Shown: piece after piece, positions 56,601 through 64,000 of the stretch
Numbering within the stretch: the first letter of the stretch is position 1
Layout of the letters: every line of letters starts with the position of its first letter
Assembly: GCA_033063855.1 (NCBI GenBank)
Contig: CP093829.1
Span: 24,893,537-24,957,536, forward strand
From: Smittia aterrima
Lineage: Eukaryota > Arthropoda > Insecta > Diptera > Chironomidae
DNA: 64,000 bases
Direction: 5' to 3'
Translations under genes and position numbers: made by a program
The notes under the pieces: model-generated
Seen by the model: only the letters and a program-made list of their open reading frames with translations
What the model was told of the DNA's origin: nothing
Databases searched by the model: none

Positions 56601-59600
56601 CCGGTTGGCCCGTCCCGCAATTCCGTTGGTTCCGCGATGTCGAAGGGGAGATTTCAACTCAAACAATTCTTGCACAAGGATCTCAATTTGTTATTCCACG
56701 AGCTCATTTGGGCAGCGAAGGTCGTTACCATTGCCACGCAGCAAACGAACTGGGCCATGGAGAAATGGCGACAATCACATTGGAAGTTCATCAGCCGCCG
56801 CAATTCTTGGCAAAGCTCCAGCAACATCTTACAAAACGAGTTGGCGATAGTGACTTTAGTGTCTCATGCAGTGCCAAAGGCAAACCAAAGCCATCGGTGA
56901 AGTGGTTCAAAGACGGACATGAATTGACTGGAGAAACAAACTTCTACGAGATCACGACATCGCCTAATGAAGGCCCCAATGGAATGGTTACCGTTCAAAG
57001 TAACTTGAAATTCTTTGGAAAGTCACGAACAAATCCAAATCAATTGATGCCAAATGACCGAGGCGTCTACTCGTGCGTTTATCAAAACGAAGTCAATACA
57101 AACAACTCGACGATGCACTTGAAGATTGAACATGCGCCAATCATTCTCCATCAATACAATAAAGTCGCCGCTGAACTCCGAGAAACTGCTGAAGTTGTCT
57201 GCAAGATTCAAGCTTATCCGAAGCCAGAATTCCAATGGACTCAAGGCAACAATGCACTCTCGAGCGCTGATTCACATTACGAAATCAACACTTCATCTGA
57301 TAACAACGATATCTACACGAGCATCTTAAAGATTCACAACGTTCGACACAATGATTACGGCGAATATCACTGCCGCGTATCGAATAACCTCGAGACAATT
57401 CGCGCTCCGATAAGACTTCAACCTAAAGGAAACCCAGAAAAGCCAAATAATCTTGACGCTGCTGAGATCGGATCCAATTTCATTTCACTCAATTGGACTC
57501 CTGGCTTTGATGGCGGACTCAGCAACACGAAATTCTTCGTTCTGTATCGTAAAGTTTCAATTCCAAGTAATGAAATTAACGGAGATTGTGGAACGCAATA
57601 CACGAGCTCGCCTGATTGGTCAGAGTTCGATTGCCATCGAGATTATCCTTGCAATATCACTCCATTGGATCAACATTCGAGCTATGTTTTCAAGGTGAAA
57701 GCTCTCAACACGAAAGGCAGCAGTGAGTACTCGAACGAGATCACAAAGACAACAAAAGTCAGCAAAATCCCAACGGCTCTCCATGTCTCTTACGACCCGT
57801 CAACGAAGATGCTGGGCGTTAACGTGGGACAAACCTGCTTAGCTCTAGTCGCTGTCGTTGAGACAGTTCTTCATGGCGACACTCACATTCCCGAATGGCA
57901 TATTGTCGACCAAATCCCTCTCCACGCATCAGGATCCGCGTCGACTTATAAGGAATCCGTTGTTGAGAATATTATTGTGCCAAGACGAAGCGGTAGCGTT
58001 GCTCGATCGCTTGAAGATGAGGAAGACATCACGATGGCGTTGGAGGATGATTCGACGCCACGAGTCCGCGTCAAACTTTGTCTGCGAGGCAATCCAGAAC
58101 ATTGTGGCGATTATACTGTGGCGGAAAGTAAGTTTTGATGAGTAATTAAGTGCGGATGACTGCGGTGATGATGAGACAGCTTTAGTCTCTGTCATGACGT
58201 TAGCGGAAACCGCTCGTCGCCATCATTATCGTATTCCTCCTCCCTCAAACTAATTAATTATTTATGAAAATTAAATGAATTAATTAATTTCTCATTATAA
58301 TTATTTTTTTTTGCTTTCGATTCTACAGTCGGACCGTCGTATATCCAGGATGTACCCACAATCGCCATGCCAACCCTAATTGCCATCGTTGTGTCATGTA
58401 TTGTGTTTGCTCTCTTTATTGGTCTTCTGTTGATGTTCTGTCGCTGCAAAAAGAAGCAAACAAAGAAGAGCGTTCAAGCAAAGGACTACGAAATGGACTC
58501 AGTTCGCCCTTCAATCGTCGCTCAACAGAATCAAGCGCCGCCACCTTATTATCCAGCAAGTGGATTGGAGAATAAAGGACTTGAACATTCAATGGATCTC
58601 GCACTTGCAATGGAAGATCAAAAGACTGCGATTTATGCAACTCAAAATGGATATGGCTATGGAAGTGGTCTTCAAGTTCCATCACATAACATTCCAGCTG
58701 AATGTAAGTAGACCAACTAATCTGATTGGACTTCGAGATTTATTGCCCGAAGGTTGATGCAAGTAACTTAAAAGTCCCTTCTCCCATCTAATCCCCATGC
58801 TAACCACTAACAAAAGGACTAGAAAAACCTATTAAATCATCATCAGGTAATGGATTGAGTTAGGGGAGAATAATTAAATGCTTTCAGACGTCTGAGACCA
58901 GTTGAGACGACAAATCGTCAAGTGGGAAAATTAAAACCTTTTCCGTCATTCTTGAAGTTAGCAAAGAATTTAAAATGAGATTTGTGGTTTTATTTCACTC
59001 AACTACTACGACTATAACATTAATCGATCGAGAGAGCTTTTTGATGGAAAAGTAAATTGACGCTAATCTGTAAAACGTGTGCCAATTTGCGGCGAATTCA
59101 CTTCCACCCTAGACTCAAAGCTAGAAAAACATTAGCAGCTTTTAACTTGCCTTCCACTCAGCATCGTCTTTAATCCTTTTCTCTTCCTGCTATTTTTAAC
59201 TTGTTCACTGCTCGTGTGGATTTAATTTCATTATGTTTTATGTGCTCCGCAGATGTGTCTTTAATTTCTCTCAAACCGTTGCGAGTCTCGAGAGTCGTCC
59301 GTTCTCTCGGGAACGAGAAATATGAGTTGTGGAATTAGTTTTCCCTTTTTTTTCTCCTTCTTCCTTTCGAGCTCGGTCACTGCAGATTGTTTGGAAATTC
59401 TCTGCTCATTCCGACTGTGCAAACCGCAACAAAGGAATATTAAATTTTTTGGTAGAACGAGAGAGAAACTTTCGCAATTGATTTGTGTACCCTCATTGAA
59501 ATCTGAAGCTTGAACATTGAGCTCGTAAGCATCACTTTTGTCTTCTTCCACTGCTCAAAGTTTGCCGCTGATAAATTTACATTTTCCAACACTGCATGAA

Positions 59601-60367
59601 AGCGTCAGCTACTGAAAGAGTTTAGATTCGAGAAGAAAGTTTATTTAATTATCATAAAATATGATTTTCAATTCATTTCGAGCGAAACTAATGAAAACTT
59701 TCGCTTCGCACATCTTTTAGGGGTTAACATGGGCTACATGGAGAACAGCTACTCGAATTCAAACAACGGTGGTAGCGTGAACTCCCAGGACTCACTTTAT
59801 CAAATGAAAATGTCAGCAGCTGCCGGCAATCCAGGAAACCTTATCTCTCAACACCACCAGTACGTCGAACGTCAGCCTTCTTACGGCTATGACCCCATGA
59901 CCCATGGCGGTTATGGAACTGTCGACGATTATGCAACTTATCCACATTTGGCAACGACTCCATCCCAACAAATGATTGCAGAGGACTATCACAATCAAAT
60001 GATGATGGGCCAGCAGACACCATCGAGACAAGACTATTGCACAGATCCGTATGCGGCTGTACACAAACCAAACAAGAAACGACTCGATCCACACATGGGT
60101 AAGTTTTGATTACTTTTGTGGGAAGAACTTTGATCGATGGAAAAGTTTTAATTGGAAATTTATTTTCTTACAGAATCACCTTATCATGACGTTAGTGGCC
60201 TACCCGATCCCTACATGGAACAAATGCAGATGGGCGAAGACCAAATCGACCATCCAAAGCCACCACAGCAACAACACATGTCTCTCGGTTACGATGAGAC
60301 ACTAGAAAGCGGATATTCAACGCCAAATTCACGAAATCGTCGTGTCATACGTGAAATTATTGTCTGA
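17625..60367 (+). CDS. ed: Echinoid (Ed), Ig/FN3 cell-adhesion receptor, complete eight-exon gene
   Basis: Join 17625-17685, 33436-33625, 33994-34254, 34341-34537, 55977-58127, 58329-58703, 59721-60098, 60174-60367 (3807 nt, 1268 aa). Every junction is GT-AG and in frame. Order: signal peptide about 1-30; Ig1 (Cys47-Cys112); Ig2 (159-214); Ig3 (261-302); Ig4 (345-388); Ig5 (440-489); Ig6 (534-603); Ig7 (645-702); FN3 about 721-831; divergent FN3 about 835-953; membrane segment about 966-990; stop-transfer RCKKK; cytoplasmic tail of 277 residues ending EIIV. Seven Ig plus two FN3 domains and the terminal EIIV, which binds PDZ proteins such as Bazooka and Canoe in Drosophila, identify Echinoid rather than its paralogue Fred. 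Known Drosophila roles are homophilic adhesion at adherens junctions, antagonism of EGFR signalling, support of Notch, and Hippo signalling through Salvador. Drosophila Ed is about 1330 aa. The ATG at 17640 has a better start context (CAAC ATG G) than 17625 and would give 1263 aa. Exon 1 is inferred from phase and signal-peptide fit. Confidence 0.9.
17686..33435 (+). other. ed: ed intron 1, 15.75 kb
   Basis: Runs from GTAAGC to TTTCAG. I see no nested gene with supporting features. The longest open frame in it is 181 codons on the minus strand (22971-23516), with no recognised domain. A CT microsatellite lies at 32012-32033 and a GA run at 27660-27671. A palindromic homeodomain-type block, AATTAAGCTTAATT, lies at 18882-18895. 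The size suggests regulatory content. Confidence 0.7.
32012..32033. repeat. CT-rich microsatellite in ed intron 1
   Basis: An imperfect CT dinucleotide tract of about 22 nt, interrupted once by CA. Such tracts are also GAGA-factor-type sequence on the other strand. Confidence 0.8.
33436..33625 (+). CDS. ed: ed exon 2: end of signal peptide and first half of Ig1
   Basis: Starts after CATTTCAG and reads LVIVTTANG, then DDTSIDTRDGEDLMLQCRF with the first Ig1 cysteine (Cys47) and YYWAR as the core tryptophan strand. It ends at TACAA|GTAAGT (phase 2). Continuing through the donor would hit TAA at once, fixing the end. A second in-frame acceptor (TTCTAG) lies 6 nt downstream of the first. Confidence 0.92.
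33626..33993 (+). other. ed: ed intron 2, 368 nt
   Basis: GTAAGT to TTACAG, phase 2, interrupting Ig1 between its two cysteines. Contains AT-rich sequence with no visible feature. Confidence 0.9.
33994..34254 (+). CDS. ed: ed exon 3: second half of Ig1 and start of Ig2
   Basis: Reads VDYRPDKGIYDLRITNASYG, then GRFECRIKA with Ig1 Cys112, the sequon NLT at 129, the linker TPPQPPLVAP, and Ig2 Cys159 in QELTCSSVGG. Ends at ATCAC|GTAAGT in phase 2. Confidence 0.94.
34341..34537 (+). CDS. ed: ed exon 4: remainder of Ig2
   Basis: Follows an 86-nt intron ending TCCTCTAG. Reads WYRDENPTPLQ, then DDGARYRCVVFN, the classic D-x-G-x-Y-x-C strand with Cys214. Ends TTAACT|GTAAGT in phase 1, completed by exon 5 as Tyr, 21.4 kb away. 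Confidence 0.94.
39391..39450. repeat. AT-only imperfect palindrome in ed intron 4
   Basis: About 60 nt composed of A and T except for one G, with arms of AATATTATATAATATTA type either side of a TG centre. Both arms begin or end with ATTTAAA. It could extrude as a cruciform or be a simple AT-repeat expansion. No coding potential. Confidence 0.7.
42607..42620. repeat. Short CT microsatellite in ed intron 4
   Basis: A (CT)n tract of about 14 nt. Similar short tracts occur at 37746-37757 and 39751-39762, and a CA tract at 38050-38060. Confidence 0.75.
55977..58127 (+). CDS. ed: ed exon 5: Ig3 to the second FN3 domain in one exon
   Basis: A 2151-nt exon covering residues 237-954. Domains in order: Ig3 (Cys261-Cys302), Ig4 (345-388), Ig5 (440-489), Ig6 (534-603), Ig7 (645-702), FN3-1 with core Trp743 (LNWTPG), and a divergent FN3-2 with Cys857, Cys938 and Cys946. 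Each Ig has the W strand and Y-x-C strand (EYECSADN, GTYVCRG, GRYHCHAAN, GVYSCVYQ, EYHCRVSN). Sequons include 346, 407, 613, 674 and 796. Ig6 has a longer cysteine spacing (69 residues) with a Pro/Asn-rich insert. The exon starts after TTCCAG and ends GCGGAAA|GTAAGT, phase 1. Confidence 0.97.
58329..58703 (+). CDS. ed: ed exon 6: membrane segment and proximal cytoplasmic tail
   Basis: Follows a 201-nt intron ending TTCTACAG. Encodes residues 954-1079. A hydrophobic span of about 25 residues (about 966-990, TLIAIVVSCIVFALFIGLLL at its core) is followed by RCKKKQTKK, a stop-transfer anchor. The tail then carries a PPPY motif (1024-1027) and several tyrosines. Ends CTGAAT|GTAAGT, phase 1. Confidence 0.95.
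58704..59720 (+). other. ed: ed intron 6, 1017 nt
   Basis: GTAAGT to TCTTTTAG, within the cytoplasmic tail. It contains only short open frames without features. Confidence 0.85.
59721..60098 (+). CDS. ed: ed exon 7: middle of the cytoplasmic tail
   Basis: Joins as TGG (T+GG) and reads WVNMGYMENSYSNSNNGG, then a Gln, Met, Tyr, Ser and His-rich, probably disordered region ending KPNKKRLDPHM. Ends ATGG|GTAAGT, phase 1. The ATG at 59729 is internal, not a separate gene start. Confidence 0.93.
60174..60367 (+). CDS. ed: ed exon 8: C-terminus with EIIV PDZ ligand and stop
   Basis: Follows a 75-nt intron ending TCTTACAG. Reads ESPYHDVSGLPDPYMEQMQM, a PQQQ run, then RRVIREIIV and TGA at 60365-60367. 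EIIV is the documented C-terminal PDZ-binding motif of Drosophila Echinoid and is the strongest single argument for the assignment. Confidence 0.96.
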
Positions 60368-60721
60368 GACCAGCCACGGGTGCGTTTCGCTGATGGAACG
60401 TGCCAATAGCAATCATTATCAAAAATGTTAAATTAAATAATCAAATCAAACATACGAAACAAAAAAAAGAATCGCCAACAGAAAAACAAACAAACAAACC
60501 AGTAGCTGCCGAGCCTCATCGTGTCTCGGTCGAGATTCATTCGTTCGTTCATCAGCGATTGTAATTTATGATGATCAAAAAAAAATCCTGAAAATTGATT
60601 AAATTAGTTAAAATATCCTTTGTGTGATGATCCGGGGGGGAGGGGAGATGATGATGACAGAAGAGAGCTCAAAGCATGGCGCGACTCGTGATACAACAAT
60701 CGAGACGATTGTGTGTGCAAT

Positions 60722-60727
60722 AATAAA
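60722..60727 (+). terminator. ed: Poly(A) signal candidate for ed
   Basis: AATAAA about 355 nt after the ed stop. A weaker ATTAAA lies at 60432-60437. The first hexamer is the better candidate because it follows a plausible UTR length. Confidence 0.5.
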
Positions 60728-63700
60728 TGAGAAGTTCATCCCTAGAACCGACATCATCAGCCCCTGCCGCCTAATTATGATTGGCAGTTCTCCGTAGCAT
60801 AATCATCGAGTTTATGTGCTTGCCCTGCTAACGCGATTCATCGTCACAAAGAGCGCGGGAATGTCATTACGTTTAAATCTAATCAATTAGGCGATGAGCC
60901 CAAATTGTCATCACCAGCGAATGAATCTTCATGGAGGAACGAAAAGGCCTTGGCAGACGACGACGATGATAGGGTAGCTAAGCGACCCACTGATGCGAAC
61001 CGTTAAACACATTTTAGAAGAAAGAAAACACTTCACACTGAGACATGTGATAAATTTTAATTATATTTTTATTGCAAATGTGCAAACGAAGCGAACTTAA
61101 GATTGAAATTAACTTACTTATTGAAAAGATTGTTTCGTGTCACCCTGCGAAAAGGAAAAGGGCAAACGGATCAGTTGACAAGAGAAGAAAGAGATTGTGA
61201 TGAGAAAAAAGTTTATTAAATTTCCATAAATTGATTGGATTTCGTTTCATCATAACACAGAAAAGGTGTTTGCGGTGAACTATTCAGCGCTTTCTCACTC
61301 GACACGATGTAAACTGAAATGAAAACTCCACCAATTGATTATTTTAGAAAGAAGAAGAGAAGAGAGCGGATATGATTCCCTTTTAGAAATCTCACCACCT
61401 GTAAATAGACATTTTGTACACCTAAAACTCAGAAGAATTCAATTTATAACGAAGATGGAGATCAGTAGACGAGAGGAATACTTAGAAAGGATTTGGTGTG
61501 AGCTTGAAAGGAACGACCAAGGTCTCGAAATGAAAGAGAAACTTCCACAAAAGTTTTTAAAAGCTTCCGATGACTTTTGATTAAGTTAGAAGACTTTAAA
61601 CAAACTAAGAGAATTGCTTTAGAATTTAGAGACAAGCTTTGATAAAATTTAAAGCAATTTTCTTTAGGAATCCTTTGAATTTCCCTTTCAAGCTCCTTCC
61701 ATTGATGATTGACGTAATCTTCTTATAAGCCCCAACGAAAGCCCTTGATTCGAGATAAAGAAAAAAAAATTTGGAAACTGATTCGGAAACATGAAAAATG
61801 AATTAAACGTGCCCTTAATAATTATGAGAGAAAAAAATTATCTAACAAGATAAACGCTGCTGATGTTCATTAAACATAGAAACGAGTCTCGTTCGCTATC
61901 TGTAAAAGGTGTAAAAATTACATTTTCTCACTTCGTAAAGGACATAAAGAAAAATCTGCACAAAAACATTTTTTGTAAAGTTAATCTTCGCTGTTAGAGT
62001 GAAAGGAGATCTGTGTTTGGATGTTCCGCGAACGGAGGAAGCGTCAGAGTCGTAGCGAGCGTGAGGATTTGTAATTAAAATGGAAGAAAACTGTTCTTTG
62101 GTTTGACCTTGATCATAAACATCATCGAGCTCTAATCTCGGAATATTTTCAAACCAAAAGTCCTTGGATGGAGATAAATTAATTCTCAAATCCTTCGCAA
62201 GCCTTCGACCGATGGCATGAGAAATTATGATTTTTTTTCTGCTATTATGCCACGCTGGTACAAAGAAAAAACAAATTATTAAAAGTTTAATTAAAATTAA
62301 TCTTTGCTCCCGCCGAAACAAGAAGAAATGAAGTTGTGAGAAGGAAAATGTGAAAAAAGTAAATCGAGAGATTGTTTTCCTCGTCTGGCGACGACCTGCT
62401 GTGGGAAGAAGCGTGAGAGTAAAGTGAATTCTTTAATAATTTATGTTTAAAGGACGGCTTGGACTTTCTATCTCACTTTCGTCCTTGATGCGAACGATGC
62501 TGTAAAATTGAATTTTTTTCTCTCCTCCTTCAAATGTCATTTTGTTGGAATTAAGCGCGACACAAACTTAATCAAACGTCGCACAAAGACGAGACGACGA
62601 CCGTCCGAAGATGGAAGCTTCAGCTGACGTTGAAAATGTTGTGCCATTAATTATCCTTTTTCCTCGAATCGATTTATGTTCTCGCTAATTAATTTAATTA
62701 ATAAGCGACCCGAGAGGTTCAAACGCTCTAATACTCGTTTACAAGGGCGATTGGCTGAAGCATCCATCCGGAAGTTTCGTTCGTCCGTTGTCTGACGTGA
62801 ATCGGCCTAAAATTGCATTAATGTTTGCACAAACGAAAATGAGAAGTGGGAGACAACGTTCAAGCCATAAATCTCAATCTCCTTCACTCGTTCGCTCTCT
62901 CAAAATGGAACAAATTAATTTTTAACGTTTAGAGATAAAGGGAAAACTTTTTACTCACAAAGCTCCTCTGAACAAATTGCCATGTTATAGTTTCGATGAT
63001 AAGACAAAACGATAATCAAATGTTCGCTTTAGTTAAGGAAGACTGTCGCCATTCACCCGCCCACGCTTTTATTTCTCCTCCGTCAAAGCACATCTCATGG
63101 TTCTTGATGATAGTTCATTGAAGCTCGTTGAAATAATCTCGAGCGCAACTTTCATGTGTTTACTCTCGAGATATCGGTTGAGCGATGCTTCTGTTTGCTT
63201 TCAACTCCCTCACTCTCCCAACTCACTTCCCTACAACCAACCGTATAAATTTTCATCTTTTTCCTCTTCACAACTATCATTTTCATTATTCGAGCTGAAT
63301 AATTTCCCACTCGATGAAGAGATGTGACTCCATTACATGAGGAAATTCTCGTTCGCTTGCTCTACTTCAAACTCTTCAGCAAGAGCGGGAAAGAAAGCTT
63401 TAATTACACTTTTTGCCGCAACGTTTCTTCAGCCACGATTTTTCGGACTGGTTGGATGCTTGATGACTGCCAAGTGCATACTCATCAACCATTTAAATCT
63501 TCTTCCTCTTCAACCTCTTTTTGCCAACCATCTCATCAGACAATTGCAATGGAAATATTTAAAACTTATCCCAAGAACAAGAAGAAGATAGGAAAATAGT
63601 TTTTGAGGGAAAGGAAAAAGTTTGAGAAACAACAACAACAGAGCAAACTTTTCCCTTTGGTTTTCGGTTGTGTATGCTTAGTGGATGTCCGAGTGAGGCA

Positions 63701-64000
63701 AAAACACGAAAGAAAAGCAGATGGGAAAAGTTTGTGTGGTGCTTATCACATTCTCCCCTCATCGGGTCCATCAATTCCACCCGCAGCTCAAGTCCTTTGG
63801 GCGAAATTAAGTTTAATTTCTTTTCTCTTTTCGCATCTCGAGCGGATACGAATGTAGTTAAAGCTTCGTCGTCTTCCTGCCGACTTCCCTAATTGGGGAC
63901 GATGCTAACGAGAAAAACACAAAATTAAATCTAATTGTGTTCAGTAGAATAAACACGACTCGTTCTGGTACTCGAAAGGGAATGTTTAAAGAAAACTTTT
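60728..64000. other. Downstream intergenic stretch, no gene recognised
   Basis: No supported exon. The longest open frame is 141 codons on the minus strand (61896-62321), with no domain or splice context I recognise. A near-palindromic homeodomain-type block lies at 62683-62707. An exact TGTGGGAA, matching the Su(H) consensus, lies near 62399; one such octamer is expected by chance in a window this size. Confidence 0.55.

Noticed and set aside
56228..58195. Several long frames overlapping ed exon 5 (for example 56328-56900 plus, 56228-56620 minus)
   Set aside because: They are out-of-frame shadows of the Ig/FN3 exon, whose frame carries the conserved domains.
58367..59729. ATG-initiated frames at 58367 and 59729 as independent genes
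   Set aside because: Both are internal to ed exons 6 and 7, which join in frame to their neighbours.

Overview
This is animal nuclear DNA, AT-rich, spliced and almost gene-empty. It is most likely from an insect, and probably from a dipteran with a compact genome such as a chironomid midge. That placement rests on the orthology and domain order of the main gene, on a juvenile-hormone-methyltransferase-like neighbour, and on introns of only 54-86 nt in several places. I see no CpG depletion. I recognise no transposon, tRNA, rRNA or CRISPR array. The exact species is not determinable by eye.

Layout. From 1 to 2603 nothing is recognised. At 2797-3712 on the minus strand lies a complete three-exon methyltransferase gene of the JHAMT-like family (267 aa), with a plausible 5' UTR intron, TATA box and poly(A) signal. 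From about 3854 to 17.2 kb nothing is recognised. From 17625 to 60367 on the plus strand lies one large gene that I assemble in full as echinoid (ed). Eight coding exons join in frame (61+190+261+197+2151+375+378+194 = 3807 nt), giving 1268 aa. The product has a signal peptide, seven Ig domains, two FN3 domains, one membrane segment, a cytoplasmic tail of about 277 residues and a C-terminal EIIV PDZ ligand. From 60.4 to 64.0 kb there is a 3' UTR with an AATAAA signal, then nothing recognised.

Two introns of 15.75 kb and 21.4 kb make up about 87% of the ed gene. The small first exon, which carries half of the signal peptide, is too short for ordinary ORF finding. I located it by reading frame, phase and splice-site match.

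The two genes are divergent (the methyltransferase on minus, ed on plus) and about 14 kb apart, and nothing suggests a functional link. I found no evidence of a new multi-gene system. The points most worth a second look are the split signal peptide, the PPPY motif in the Echinoid tail, the giant introns, upstream ORFs, a tandem splice acceptor and one coding-like patch in the large intron.
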